Shown: piece after piece, positions 1-9,867 of the stretch
Numbering within the stretch: the stretch's first letter is position 1
Layout of the letters: every line of letters begins with the position of its first letter
NCBI GenBank assembly: GCA_947381965.1
Contig: CANCXX010000015.1
Coordinates: forward strand, 29,001-93,000
Length of the DNA: 64,000 nucleotides
DNA from: an uncultured bacterium
Lineage (GTDB): Bacteria; Bacillota; Clostridia; Lachnospirales; Lachnospiraceae
Direction of reading: 5' to 3'
The notes under the pieces: model-generated
The model's database searches: none
Told to the model about the DNA's origin: nothing
The model's input: the letters and a program-made list of their open reading frames with translations, nothing else
Translations under genes and position numbers: made by a program

Positions 1-197
1 AGAAAGAATCGTCGCTCCTTTCTAACTGCAGGCATTGTCAGCTGATATTCATACCAGCCGCTTCCCGCGTATTCATATAACCCCTCATCCACATTCCAGG
101 TGTGTGGAACAGTTACCATTTTCGCATCTGCAAGGCAGTCCTTTGTTTCTCCAATGGCAAATTTCCAGACTTTGAGTTTTTTCTTATTTCGATTCAT
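1..197 (-). CDS. Glycoside hydrolase family 2 enzyme, N-terminal part (runs off left edge)
   Basis: Only the first 65 or so codons are present; the gene continues beyond the left edge. The translation contains VPHTWNVDEG followed by GSGWYEYQL, the typical start of the GH2 sugar-binding jelly-roll domain of beta-galactosidases and beta-glucuronidases. The ATG at 197 is chosen because GGAGG (205-209) lies 7 bases upstream; another in-frame ATG at 203 is too close to that site. No signal peptide is seen, so a cytoplasmic exo-glycosidase acting on imported oligosaccharides is inferred. It is the last visible gene of the uptake operon, after a 171-bp gap. The exact substrate cannot be told from this fragment. 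Confidence 0.8.
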   Translation of the reverse strand, partial: MNRNKKKLKVWKFAIGETKDCLADAKMVTVPHTWNVDEGLYEYAGSGWYEYQLTMPAVRKERRFF

Positions 198-368
198 CTG
201 CATTCCTCCAAAAATCTACAGCGTTCTGTCTCCACTTCCATTATGTCAAATATACCATGCTCTGCTTTTTCATCAATAATTTAAATTGCGAAATCGTTTA
301 TATAAATTGCTGTAAATAACTTCACGCGCTGTTACAGATTGAACCTGTTTTCTTATCCCCAAACTGCC

Positions 369-1859
369 TTACCTTCCGCTGCAAATCTTTACGTCTTTTG
401 TAAATTTCCCTACACAAATATTGGCCTCTTCCAGACTTTCCACTCTTTTTCCATCCCTGTAAAATTCTCGAATCTCCACATTCTCCACCACATGTTTTTC
501 ATCATACCCACTGATGCTGGAAGGTTCTTCTCCCGGCCCTGTCCTTACAAAAATCCGCTCCATCACAATGCCGCTGATAAGATGCCCCGGTATGGGATTA
601 TAATCCCTGTTCCATTTGACCTGTATATCCATTACCTTCCCGTGTTCAAAGGGCTCTATTCTTATGTCGCGGTAAATCACATTGCGCACCGTATTCCCAT
701 CTCCGGCGTTAATGGTCATGGCGCCAAGATACTCCGGCTGATATTCATGATGTTCCAGAATATCTATATTTTGAAACGTAATATTTTCAATGGTATCTCC
801 ACCCTTTTCATAATCCCCATGGGTTCCAACCATCAAAGGATGCGCCACATCCGCCCAAAGAGTAATGTCCTTCACCAGAATATTGCGACTCCCTCCCCTG
901 TTATCCCAGCGGCTTCCATAAATAGCAATACAGTCATCTGAAGTCCGCAAAAATCCGCCCTCCACCGTCACATTCTTGCAGCTCATGATGTCAATGCCGT
1001 CACTCCATCCTTCACAGCTAAAAGACTTGATATGACGGATTGTGATATTTTCACTTTCCCCCAGATGCACCGTATAGTGAGGTGGATTGATAAACATCAG
1101 ATTTTCCGCCACAATATTGGAGGAATGACTTATCCGCAGTCCATTAACAGAACTGAAACGCTCAAAATCTGCCTGATAAAGCATTCCTCTTCCATAAATA
1201 TGAATATTCTCCGCCTTATCGCACACCAGCGCGCCTTTTAAAATAGCCCCGCCCTCCAGATAAATCTTTGTATGGGAAGGCAGATGCCAGATAAATTCCC
1301 CAATATAATAAATTCCCGCCTCTATATAAACCAGCCTTCCCTCCGGCAAAGCAGCAATCTCCCTGTTAAGCCCATCACCGATATGACCTGGCTTTTCCAA
1401 GGAGCCTTTAACTAAAAACACATTTTCCCCATATTTATCAGGCGCTTCTGTAATGGCGCCGGCAAACAGGTGCAGGTTATGGAACCGTTCCTTGTTGATT
1501 TCTATGGATAAATCCGCCGCCTTATCCAGATAAAAGGAAACTCTCTTGGGCTCTGTGACAGGTACGATTCCCAGACCAAGAGGCCTGATATCTGCACAAT
1601 ATACCGTATAAAAACGCGGAAAAGTAATTTCCACCTCCACCCTTCCGCAAAAATCAAAAAATGCCATAGAAGAGTGCCTGACATCGTGCATATCTACCTT
1701 AACCTGATAAATCGTTACCTCCTGCCACTGCTCTTCCCCCTCCGGACGCACCCGCAGGATATAATCCCTTTGCAGCGCCCCGCCATCCGGCGCCGGGTAA
1801 ACAACCACCCTGCTTTTCTTCCTGTTATTTCCACTATCTGAAATTTTATCTGTATACAT
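369..1859 (-). CDS. Glycoside hydrolase family 28 (polygalacturonase-like)
   Basis: 496-residue protein. The right-handed beta-helix of GH28 is recognisable with its catalytic landmarks: SDGIDI around residue 286-290, TSDDCIAIYG around 308, and GTHG around 345, which match the family's three aspartates and the conserved histidine. GH28 enzymes hydrolyse galacturonic acid linkages in pectin or rhamnogalacturonan by inversion. No signal peptide is visible, so it probably cleaves imported oligogalacturonides in the cytoplasm. Start chosen at ATG 1859, preceded by GGGAGG; an upstream in-frame start at 1883 lacks a ribosome site. It follows the uptake genes on the same strand, supporting a pectin-related role. 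Confidence 0.85.
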   Translation of the reverse strand: MYTDKISDSGNNRKKSRVVVYPAPDGGALQRDYILRVRPEGEEQWQEVTIYQVKVDMHDVRHSSMAFFDFCGRVEVEITFPRFYTVYCADIRPLGLGIVPVTEPKRVSFYLDKAADLSIEINKERFHNLHLFAGAITEAPDKYGENVFLVKGSLEKPGHIGDGLNREIAALPEGRLVYIEAGIYYIGEFIWHLPSHTKIYLEGGAILKGALVCDKAENIHIYGRGMLYQADFERFSSVNGLRISHSSNIVAENLMFINPPHYTVHLGESENITIRHIKSFSCEGWSDGIDIMSCKNVTVEGGFLRTSDDCIAIYGSRWDNRGGSRNILVKDITLWADVAHPLMVGTHGDYEKGGDTIENITFQNIDILEHHEYQPEYLGAMTINAGDGNTVRNVIYRDIRIEPFEHGKVMDIQVKWNRDYNPIPGHLISGIVMERIFVRTGPGEEPSSISGYDEKHVVENVEIREFYRDGKRVESLEEANICVGKFTKDVKICSGR

Positions 1860-1968
1860 AAAAATCCTCCCATTTTCAAACATCGTTATCTTACTTCAGC
1901 CTGCATTTGCGTTCCCAAAAGGACTCCGGCTTTTTCTGCACACAAACACAGATATTCCTTACAAAAAA

Positions 1969-2592
1969 TTACCTTATCTCTGTAATCATTCCCCCATCAA
2001 TCAGCAGATCAAAAATATGATTAAAAATTACCGCCTGCACATAACCCAAAAGCCCCATAATAAACAAAATGGGAAAATACACAAAAAACCATATAGTAAA
2101 CAGAGTTAACACTCGGATTACCAGCAGCACAAAGGTCCATCCGGGGTTTCTTACTGCCAGCGCCGCCGCCATACGGATATGCCCTGGGATTGTATTTTCA
2201 AATTTTGCCATTACCGGAAATACATAAGAAGATATAGCCGCCGCTGCCATCAGCAAAATGGCAAACACCGCCGTCTGCAGCGTAAACTTCCCCTTTCCAA
2301 GAATCCCATAGTAGAACAGATTTACAGAAAACAAAATTTCCGTAATAAGCAACGGCGCCCCAATGGAAATCCCCTGTCTTAAGTTATTTTTATAGGCTTT
2401 AAAAAAGCCTTTTCCAATATACCCCTCCTGATCTTTTGCCGCCTTAAGCAGCACCTCGTACATGGCAGTAGTGGAAACGCCTGTGGTTATTAACGGCAGA
2501 CTGCCAATCAGCCATAGTATCCCCACATACAATAATGTAACAATCTTAAGAATTCCCCTCATCCAAGGACTGTTCATGGTAAAAAAATTCAT
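1969..2592 (-). CDS. yesL: YesL-family (DUF624) membrane protein
   Basis: 207 residues with several hydrophobic segments (about 18-40, 78-98, 104-128, 150-190) and the DUF624 pattern of small polar connectors (GVSTTAMYEVLLK). YesL-type proteins are found in clusters with LplABC/YtcP-type sugar ABC transporters and YesMN regulators, as here, but their biochemical role is not established. It lies between the solute-binding protein and the GH28 gene on the same strand, so it is probably cotranscribed. The ATG at 2592 has an AAAGGGA site upstream. Family is secure; function is not. Confidence 0.8.
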   Translation of the reverse strand: MNFFTMNSPWMRGILKIVTLLYVGILWLIGSLPLITTGVSTTAMYEVLLKAAKDQEGYIGKGFFKAYKNNLRQGISIGAPLLITEILFSVNLFYYGILGKGKFTLQTAVFAILLMAAAAISSYVFPVMAKFENTIPGHIRMAAALAVRNPGWTFVLLVIRVLTLFTIWFFVYFPILFIMGLLGYVQAVIFNHIFDLLIDGGMITEIR

Positions 2593-2711
2593 CTGTAATT
2601 CCCTTTCTCACTACAAACGCCGTCACAACCTGCAGGACAGCTTATTGTAGGTAAATCGAGTAAAGGAGCGCCGAGGGGCACTCCTTTACTTCCAGTAACA
2701 ATATAACTTCC

Positions 2712-4439
2712 TTAATTTGCATTCTTTGCATCCAAAAATGCCTGAATCTGCGCAATCAGTTCTGCACGGATATCCTCCAGCCCAACTTTTACAGCCTCTT
2801 CATGCCATGTATTAATCTTTGCTTCCGCTTCCTCAGCATCATACATGGACAGAGTAAGCTGCAGTTCGTTTGAAAGCGCAGACACATTGGCCACCTGTGT
2901 CTCTACATTGGCAGGGTTAAATGCAAATCCCGCAAGAGGGCTTAACTGATAGGTGGACTCGTCGTACATATATGCAAAGCGCTCTTTCAAATCCGCATCG
3001 CCGGACACAAACTCACTGTCCCTGATATAGGTAGGATTTAAGGTAAAGGAATAAGTGGGCATAAAATACTGCTCATCCTCCGACATTTCAAGCTGCTTGT
3101 AACCGCCATCTGCCGTTGCCTCCCAGTCAACCCCTTCCACACCGTACTGGAACAGGTCATGGGCTTCCTGATTGCCAAACATCCAGTCAAGGAAATACAT
3201 AACCGCATCTGTCTTTTCAGACCATTCAGGAACTACCAGCCAGTTATTTGTTGCCATATCGCAGATAACGGCGCCTTCTTCCTTATTGCGCTGTGCATCC
3301 TCAATAACATAAAAACCAAATTCCGCATCCGGGTTATTTGCTTTTCCATCTTTTACTTTGCTCTCATACTCACTTAACGGACAGTAGGTAATTACCGCAG
3401 GCTTTTCAACTGCATCTGTTGATCCACGGGTAGGGCTTAAATAAGGGTTCCACTTCGTACGTTCTTTCGTGTATTCCGTAATGAAATCATACTGATACCC
3501 CTCCGGCATCTTTGCAAATTCTTCCTCGGAATCCCCTGCAACCACTGCGTTCAAAACTGTTTTTCCATCTTCGCTAAGGCCTACATATACCCACGTCTGG
3601 TCCCCTAAAATATTTACATTATCCTGTGTATAGACATTGTCATGTTTTGCCGAGTACCAGGGAGAATCCAGACGGAAGAAATTCCACAGACTGACTCCCA
3701 CCATATCCGGTTCGTTCTCCACCACCGTCTGCACATAGGAAAGCAGGCTTTCTTCGTCGGTAATCGGGTCGCAGTTATATTTCGTCCGAAGGTCTTCTCT
3801 GTACATAAAGCCGCGGCTGTCCTCATAATAAGAAGCCAAGTTAATGCCAAAAATCCCTTTCTTATAAGAACCGTCTTCCATCAGCACATAAGAGGTCATT
3901 GCATCCACAAAGTTTTCTGAAAAAGCACTCTTTAATCCGGGGAAAGCATCGTTATTAAAATAAGAAGACAGATCCGCAAAATTCCCCTGCTGGATAAAGG
4001 TGGTAAGCCCATGCCAGCTTCCGCAGAACATAAGGTCATAATCCTCCTGGGCTACCAGCGCCATACTCAGCTTATCCTTGTAATCTCCCCCTGCTACATA
4101 AGAGAAATTCAGATGAATATTGCTCATTAACGGGTCGTCCGCCGTCATTTCCTGGTACTTCTCCAATACCCTGTCTAAATTGCGATATTCATTCATCACA
4201 CGGATGTTAATGGTTGTATCCTCAATTTCAGCTGCCGGAGCCGCTGCCTGTTCCTCTCCTTCTGCCGGCTTCTCCGTATCACTTTCGGCTGAGCTTTCCT
4301 GCGTGGAATCTGCCGGCGTATTATCCGACGCCTCCTCCCCTTTCGTGTCTTTCCCGCCGCCGCAGGCTGAAAGCGACAGTACCATAGCGCCTGTCAGGAC
4401 ACCTGCCATCACTTTTCTGAAAAGATTTTTTCTTGCCAT
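2712..4439 (-). CDS. Extracellular solute-binding lipoprotein of a carbohydrate ABC transporter (LplA type)
   Basis: 575 residues. A lipoprotein signal (MARKNLFRKV start, hydrophobic stretch, lipobox LSAC with Cys26) is followed by an acidic Ser/Glu/Pro-rich linker and a large solute-binding fold resembling Bacillus LplA. It would be anchored to the outer face of the membrane and deliver oligosaccharide to the two permeases encoded just upstream at 4467-6371. A strong AGGAGG site precedes the ATG. No ATPase gene is visible in the operon; in this transporter class the ATPase (MsmX-like) is usually shared and encoded elsewhere. The ligand is inferred from the neighbouring GH28 gene to be a pectin-derived saccharide. 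Confidence 0.88.
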   Translation of the reverse strand: MARKNLFRKVMAGVLTGAMVLSLSACGGGKDTKGEEASDNTPADSTQESSAESDTEKPAEGEEQAAAPAAEIEDTTINIRVMNEYRNLDRVLEKYQEMTADDPLMSNIHLNFSYVAGGDYKDKLSMALVAQEDYDLMFCGSWHGLTTFIQQGNFADLSSYFNNDAFPGLKSAFSENFVDAMTSYVLMEDGSYKKGIFGINLASYYEDSRGFMYREDLRTKYNCDPITDEESLLSYVQTVVENEPDMVGVSLWNFFRLDSPWYSAKHDNVYTQDNVNILGDQTWVYVGLSEDGKTVLNAVVAGDSEEEFAKMPEGYQYDFITEYTKERTKWNPYLSPTRGSTDAVEKPAVITYCPLSEYESKVKDGKANNPDAEFGFYVIEDAQRNKEEGAVICDMATNNWLVVPEWSEKTDAVMYFLDWMFGNQEAHDLFQYGVEGVDWEATADGGYKQLEMSEDEQYFMPTYSFTLNPTYIRDSEFVSGDADLKERFAYMYDESTYQLSPLAGFAFNPANVETQVANVSALSNELQLTLSMYDAEEAEAKINTWHEEAVKVGLEDIRAELIAQIQAFLDAKNAN

Positions 4440-4466
4440 TTTTCATTTTCCTCCTTATAAATCTTT

Positions 4467-5375
4467 TTATCCTTTAATTGCCCCAACTGTAAGACCGCTG
4501 GTAAAATACTTCTGTACATAAGGGTACAAAAGCACAATAGGACCTATTGTTACCACAGTGGTTGCCATCCGCAGGGAATTGGTTGGCACTTCCCCTGCCG
4601 CCACGCCGGTTGTCCGGGCCATCTCCTTCATGGCGTCCATATTCCGCAGCATCCGCATCAGCAGATATTGCAGGGGGACAAGCTTACTGTCTTCTATGTA
4701 CAGCATGGCATTAAACCACTGATTCCAGTATCCCAAAGCATAAAACAGGCTTAAGGTGGCAATGCCCGGTACGGAAACCGGAAGAATGATCTTCCATAAA
4801 ATCTGGAAATCATTTGCCCCATCCATGTAAGCGGACTCTGACAGTTCATGGGGAATCCCGTTAAAGAAATTCCTCATCAGAAACATATTCCAGGCGCTGA
4901 ACGCCACCGGGATAATCAGTACAAAAATATTATTCTTCATATTCAGCGTCTTGGAAACCAGCAGATAGGTTGGTACCAGCCCACCCCCAAACAGCATGGT
5001 AAAATATACAAAAAACGTTATCACATTCCGAAACTTTACCTTTTTCAGGGAAAGAGGATAAGCCATAGTGATGGTAAGAAACATACTGAAAAGCGTTCCC
5101 ACTACCGTTGTAAAAATTGTAACCCCATAGGCGTGGAAAATCTGTCCGTCCCCCAACACCATCTTATAAGCTGTCAGTGTAAAATCCTTTGGTATAATCG
5201 GAAAACCGTAAGTGGCAAAGTTTGCCTCTGTCTCAAAGCTGCTGCCGATAATAATGGCAAAGGGAAACAGGCAGTAAAGGCAGAATATGGCGGCAATGCC
5301 ATAAACAACAATTTCAAATATTTTTTCTTCCCGCGATTTCTTTATCCGGGAACCTGTTACATTTATTTTGCTCAC
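4467..5375 (-). CDS. Carbohydrate ABC transporter permease (LplC/YtcP type)
   Basis: 302 residues, about six membrane segments, with the binding-protein-dependent permease EAA loop near residue 195 (ESAYMDGANDFQILWKI) that docks the ATPase. It resembles MalG-side permeases. The start is GTG at 5375, with GGGAGGAG just upstream. The gene lies 15 bp downstream of its partner permease and 27 bp upstream of the solute-binding protein, an obvious operon. It forms the inner-membrane channel with the product of 5391-6371. Confidence 0.88.
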   Translation of the reverse strand: MSKINVTGSRIKKSREEKIFEIVVYGIAAIFCLYCLFPFAIIIGSSFETEANFATYGFPIIPKDFTLTAYKMVLGDGQIFHAYGVTIFTTVVGTLFSMFLTITMAYPLSLKKVKFRNVITFFVYFTMLFGGGLVPTYLLVSKTLNMKNNIFVLIIPVAFSAWNMFLMRNFFNGIPHELSESAYMDGANDFQILWKIILPVSVPGIATLSLFYALGYWNQWFNAMLYIEDSKLVPLQYLLMRMLRNMDAMKEMARTTGVAAGEVPTNSLRMATTVVTIGPIVLLYPYVQKYFTSGLTVGAIKG

Positions 5376-5390
5376 CTTACTCCTCCCCTT

Positions 5391-6371
5391 CTAAAAGATT
5401 GCCGCATCCGGCTCAATTTTCTTTGTCACCGCATTCGTGGTAAATACCAATATCAGGCCAACCACCGACTGGAACAGGCTGGTAGCCGTGCTCATACCAA
5501 GGTTGTTTAGCTGCCTCAGCGCCCGGTACACAAAGGTATCAATTACATCCGTTGTGGGATACAGGCTTGCGTTATCCCCCACCAGCGCATAAATCATGCC
5601 AAAATCACCGTTAAAAATCTTGCCGATCCCCATAATCGTAAGCATAATCGCCGTAGTCTTTAACAGCGGAAGCGTAATTTTGGTAATCTGCTGCAGCCTT
5701 GTAGCTCCGTCCACTTTTGCCGCCTCATACATTTCCTGGTCAAAGCCGGTAATCGCCGCCACATAGACAATGGTCCCGTACCCTGCCCCCTGCCAGATTC
5801 TAAGAAGAACCAAAATCAATGGCCACCATCCCGGCGTGTTATAAAACAGCGGGTCCTCTCCTCCTGCCTCCACAATCCATCTGGTAATGATACCACTGCT
5901 CCCAATGATGCCGCTCATAAACATTGCCACTACCGTCCACGATACAAAATGGGGAAAAATCGCTATGGTCTGCACCACCTTGTTATAAACCTTGTTTTTA
6001 ATCTCCACAAATACCAGCGCCAGTACAATGGAAAGCAGCGTGCTGGTTAAAAGGAAAAGCACATTCAGGAAAATTGTGTTGAGAAAAATTCTTCCCACAC
6101 CATTATAGTTAAAAAGAAACTGAAAATTATCCAGCCCCACCCAGGGACTTCCCCAGATGCCTTCCTTATAACTGAACTTCTTAAATGCAATTAAGATGCC
6201 ATACATGGGATAATAACAAAACACCGCCACCCATATAATCGCCGGAAGCGTCATCAGATATAGCAGTTTATTTTTCCAAAGCTCCCTGAATCCGCCTTTA
6301 ATGCCAAGATGCTCCTTCGGTACATCAGGCACTTTTTTCTTCTTTTTATTACCGCTTACAGACACTGTCAC
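5391..6371 (-). CDS. Carbohydrate ABC transporter permease (LplB type)
   Basis: 326 residues. A lysine-rich cytoplasmic N-terminus is followed by about six membrane helices and the EAA loop (MYEAAKVDGATRLQQITKI). It is the MalF-side partner of the neighbouring permease. The start is GTG at 6371 after a GGGTGG site. It is the first gene after a 151-bp gap from the upstream lipoprotein gene, so a promoter in 6372-6522 is plausible, though no convincing -35/-10 pair was found there. Confidence 0.87.
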   Translation of the reverse strand: MTVSVSGNKKKKKVPDVPKEHLGIKGGFRELWKNKLLYLMTLPAIIWVAVFCYYPMYGILIAFKKFSYKEGIWGSPWVGLDNFQFLFNYNGVGRIFLNTIFLNVLFLLTSTLLSIVLALVFVEIKNKVYNKVVQTIAIFPHFVSWTVVAMFMSGIIGSSGIITRWIVEAGGEDPLFYNTPGWWPLILVLLRIWQGAGYGTIVYVAAITGFDQEMYEAAKVDGATRLQQITKITLPLLKTTAIMLTIMGIGKIFNGDFGMIYALVGDNASLYPTTDVIDTFVYRALRQLNNLGMSTATSLFQSVVGLILVFTTNAVTKKIEPDAAIF

Positions 6372-6522
6372 CCACCCTTTCTCACAGGCGTATCCTGGAA
6401 AATATCCTGAGGAATGTCCTGTTTTCTTTTCTTATCATTTTACTCTCCCCAGACAGCAAAACCCATAAGAAAAAATCTTGATAAAGGGTAATTTTCGAAA
6501 CAAACTGACAGTGTTTTGCTCC

Positions 6523-8079
6523 CTACCTTCCCCTCCTCTCCCAAATCTGTTTCTGCATATTTTCCATATATAAATCAAGCCCCGCTTCCTTTAACGCCTG
6601 ATTGGTTCTTTCTAAATCTCGCACATAATCGTCTGTGTAACCGCATATCAAAGGCTGGAAATACTTCAGCCTGACCTGTTCAATTGACTCCAGCTCCTTA
6701 TAAACGCCTCCGGTAAAAAACGTAAACCCTTCAAGGGGATAAGGTTTTGCCTCTCTGCTGATGGCATCACGCCACTTGCCCACCACAAGCACCGTTTCCT
6801 GGTACCACTGGTTGTTGATAGGCACTTCCTCACAATTCATCAAATCATCCGTGCACACAGTCCAGCCAAACTTATTGCTGCTGTCAATCCCCTCATGACT
6901 GATTTTTCCATCTTCCATTTGATAGTGAATCCCTTCCACCCCATGTTTCATCAGATTATAATACCGCTGGTCCGTATGAATTTTCTCCAGAAGCTTAATG
7001 GCTGTCTCCGGCTCTGTGGTCTTGGAGGATATGGATATTACGGAAGAGTCCGCCAAAGTGCCGATATACCATTCTTCATTTACAGAAATATAGGGAAAAA
7101 ATCCATACTCCCATTCCGGGTGGCTTTTGGTCAGGTCAGGAATATGAACCGCTTCCGCCGACCAGATGGGCACATTGGTTTCACAGGGCTTCCGGTTCTG
7201 CATCATCATATTTTTGCCCCGTTCCCCCTCGTTATTTGACATAGCTAAAAGGTCTGATTCCAAAATTCCGTCCTGTCTCCACTTTTCAATATAGGAAAGC
7301 GCTTCCTTAAATTCAGGCAATTCCAGCCGGTTCAACACCACATCCGGGTTCCCGGCGGATACCACCACAAAAGGCGTCTCCTGCATACTGCTGATTTCCA
7401 GATACTTCCCTTTTGTCAAAAGCAGCCATAAAGACTGCCATACCCGGTTGTCCGTAATCAGCGGTTCATCCCTGTATGGTTCTTCTTCCTTAGCCCGGTA
7501 TAAATATGCTTCCATCGTCTCAAGATCCTTAATCTCCGGAAGCCCCCACTGTTTTCTTAGATCTTCTCTGTAAAAAAATCCCTCATTTACATTTTTTATC
7601 TCTCCCGGACTAAACTGGGGAATGCCGTAAAGTCCGCCGCCGATTTCACAGTCCTTAAGCGCAGTTTTACTGTAAGTGGAATAATGCGCTGTCAGCTCCG
7701 GCACAAGGTAAAGATAGTCATTCAAATCCAGAAAAGCATTTTTCCCCACCAGCGTCCGGTAATCAGAAAAAACGCCTCCCGGAATAAAATCATACTCTCC
7801 GGAAGCAATGGCAATGTTCAGCTGTTCCCTCTCATTTCCCCAGGGAATAAATTCAAACCGCAAAGTACAATTCAGCTCTTCAACTGTCAGCGCATCTAAT
7901 TGTGCATACAATTCTTCCAGCCCCTCTTCCGGCGCATTGCCAAGGTAAATTGCCCTGAAATTCACCACACTGTCATTTTCCTGTACCGCACTTTCCCCTT
8001 CTTTCCTTCCACACCCGGCGGACATAACAGCCAGACAACAGAAAATTACAGCCCAAATCCATACTCTCTTCACCTGCAT
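6523..8079 (-). CDS. Second extracellular solute-binding lipoprotein
   Basis: 518 residues with a lipobox (MSAGC, Cys23) and a solute-binding fold of the same broad group as the protein at 2712-4439, but clearly diverged. It lies directly after the yesM-like kinase gene (12 bp) and before the permease pair. Possible roles are a second substrate-loading protein for the same permeases, or a sensor-linked binding protein presenting ligand to the kinase. The position next to the two-component genes makes the second idea attractive, but this is inference only. Start ATG has a GGAG site 2-5 bases before it, rather close. Confidence 0.82.
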   Translation of the reverse strand: MQVKRVWIWAVIFCCLAVMSAGCGRKEGESAVQENDSVVNFRAIYLGNAPEEGLEELYAQLDALTVEELNCTLRFEFIPWGNEREQLNIAIASGEYDFIPGGVFSDYRTLVGKNAFLDLNDYLYLVPELTAHYSTYSKTALKDCEIGGGLYGIPQFSPGEIKNVNEGFFYREDLRKQWGLPEIKDLETMEAYLYRAKEEEPYRDEPLITDNRVWQSLWLLLTKGKYLEISSMQETPFVVVSAGNPDVVLNRLELPEFKEALSYIEKWRQDGILESDLLAMSNNEGERGKNMMMQNRKPCETNVPIWSAEAVHIPDLTKSHPEWEYGFFPYISVNEEWYIGTLADSSVISISSKTTEPETAIKLLEKIHTDQRYYNLMKHGVEGIHYQMEDGKISHEGIDSSNKFGWTVCTDDLMNCEEVPINNQWYQETVLVVGKWRDAISREAKPYPLEGFTFFTGGVYKELESIEQVRLKYFQPLICGYTDDYVRDLERTNQALKEAGLDLYMENMQKQIWERRGR

Positions 8080-8091
8080 TCTCCTTTGCTT

Positions 8092-9867
8092 TTACTTACA
8101 ATTCTTTCTTACCGGTATATTGATAATTATACAAGTGCCCACTCCCGGCGAGCTTTCCACCTGCACAGGAATTTCTTCCTGAAAAAACAACTTCAGGCGT
8201 TCTGAAATATTGGTCATACCGTAATGACTCCCGTGTCCTTCCGGCTCTCTTTCCTGTGCACGCATACCAACGCCGTCATCCGTTACGCTTAAAGTAATTC
8301 TCCCATCCTCCATCCAGCCATTTAAAATTACCATGCCCCTTGCCTCTTCTTTCTCGTTAATTCCATGTATCACTGCATTTTCCAGAAAGGGCTGCAGGGT
8401 AATCTTCGGGATCAGACATTCCATAATCTCTTCTTCCACCTCCGCCTGATAACCAATTCTCCCTTTATACCGCCGCTTTTGAATTTCCATATAGGCATCG
8501 CACATCTTTACTTCATCCCCAATAGTCACAATATCCTTTCCTTTACTAAGTGTCAGCCTGTAAAAACGTGACATTGCCTGGACGATACTGTAAATATTGT
8601 CAATTTCATTTTTCTGTGCCATCCAGTTAATCATATCCAGTGTGTTATAAAGAAAATGGGGGTTAATCTGGGACTGCAGCGCCTTAAGCTCCGCCCCCGC
8701 TTTTTCCTGTCCAAGCACATACTGTTCCCGCATCAGCTCTTCCACCTTGTCAACCATTTCGTTATAATGAAGAATCAACTGTCCAATCTCATCCCCATTA
8801 CTTTCATTCATTTCCAGCTTTCTGATAATTCCATCCTGTGTCTGTATCATCTGGTTCTGCAAAAGCCGCATCCGTCCGGTAACAGACCGGATAATCGGCA
8901 CAAACGCAATCCAGACAATTACACATACCATCAAATACAAAAATCCCATTCCCATATTCATCTCCAAAAGCTGTTCATCCATAACACTTCGTGGAACCAT
9001 GGATACCAGATAAGTATCTGTGTCTCCAATCAGCTGACGCCTTGCAAGATAATTTACATGGTTAATGGAAATTTCCCCAAATTCTCTGTCCCCTGCCCGT
9101 CTGCTTTCCTTCTCCGGAAAAACAGACGACAGCTCTTCTTCCTCCACATTGGATGCTAGGATCTGTCCCTTCGCCGTTTCCAGATAAATAATCTGCTGCT
9201 GTACAGAGCCAATCAGCATCTCTTCCAGAGCCTGCCGCTCCATCAAAACTGCCAGCACGCCTACATCCCTGCTGTAATCGTCCCTGTCCCACAGCTTCCT
9301 TGTAACTGCCACAAACGAATGACTTTTATCATAAATATCCTCCTGAAAGCTGACCCAGGTAGGCCTCCCGTTATTACTTTCCAAAAGCGCATACCAGTCC
9401 ATTTTTTCCGCCTGGGCAATAGAACGGTAACGTCCGCTGTAACTGTTGACCACAGGAAACGACTCGTCAATATAAAACAAAATATTGCCGGACTCAAATG
9501 CCATTTCCATACCATAAGTATAAGAATTAATGCTCTCAAAGTTTGCCAGCTGCTGGGCAATGCTTATCTCTCCGTCCCCAAGAGTCAGATTCAAATTAAT
9601 TGTCTCGTTAACCGCCAGCAGCGTGGATATATTATGAATCCGGGTCATCTTATCTTCTACTACCTGACACATCTGGTTAAATCCCTGGTTCAGCGCATAA
9701 AGCTGCTGCCCTTTGGAACGTTCCTGCATTTCAAGAAGAGATATCACCAGAATGACCCCTACAGGAAGAACCCCTGCCAGATATACCAAAAGCACGATTT
9801 TCCCCTTCAGAGACAAATTCCGGTACCAGGATACAAACTTTTTTAGCCCAAATCTGCTCTCTTTCAT
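8092..9867 (-). CDS. Sensor histidine kinase, YesM family
   Basis: 591 residues. Membrane helix 1 (about 24-48), a large extracellular sensor region, membrane helix 2 (about 308-328), HAMP-like linker, the His_kinase signature SQINPHFLYN with the phospho-accepting His near 404, and a C-terminal HATPase domain (DDGVGM, GIG-like GVG and GHGSHYGMTNI). YesM kinases sense extracellular saccharides and phosphorylate YesN regulators. The start codon overlaps the regulator stop codon (TAATG at 9865-9869), showing translational coupling; a longer reading frame upstream is out of keeping with this overlap. Confidence 0.9.
   Translation of the reverse strand: MKESRFGLKKFVSWYRNLSLKGKIVLLVYLAGVLPVGVILVISLLEMQERSKGQQLYALNQGFNQMCQVVEDKMTRIHNISTLLAVNETINLNLTLGDGEISIAQQLANFESINSYTYGMEMAFESGNILFYIDESFPVVNSYSGRYRSIAQAEKMDWYALLESNNGRPTWVSFQEDIYDKSHSFVAVTRKLWDRDDYSRDVGVLAVLMERQALEEMLIGSVQQQIIYLETAKGQILASNVEEEELSSVFPEKESRRAGDREFGEISINHVNYLARRQLIGDTDTYLVSMVPRSVMDEQLLEMNMGMGFLYLMVCVIVWIAFVPIIRSVTGRMRLLQNQMIQTQDGIIRKLEMNESNGDEIGQLILHYNEMVDKVEELMREQYVLGQEKAGAELKALQSQINPHFLYNTLDMINWMAQKNEIDNIYSIVQAMSRFYRLTLSKGKDIVTIGDEVKMCDAYMEIQKRRYKGRIGYQAEVEEEIMECLIPKITLQPFLENAVIHGINEKEEARGMVILNGWMEDGRITLSVTDDGVGMRAQEREPEGHGSHYGMTNISERLKLFFQEEIPVQVESSPGVGTCIIINIPVRKNCK

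Noticed and set aside
339-941. Long plus-strand open frame across the GH28 gene
   Set aside because: It is antisense to a well supported GH28 gene with catalytic motifs, has no ribosome site and no recognisable domain. Many similar antisense frames across the window were left out for the same reason.
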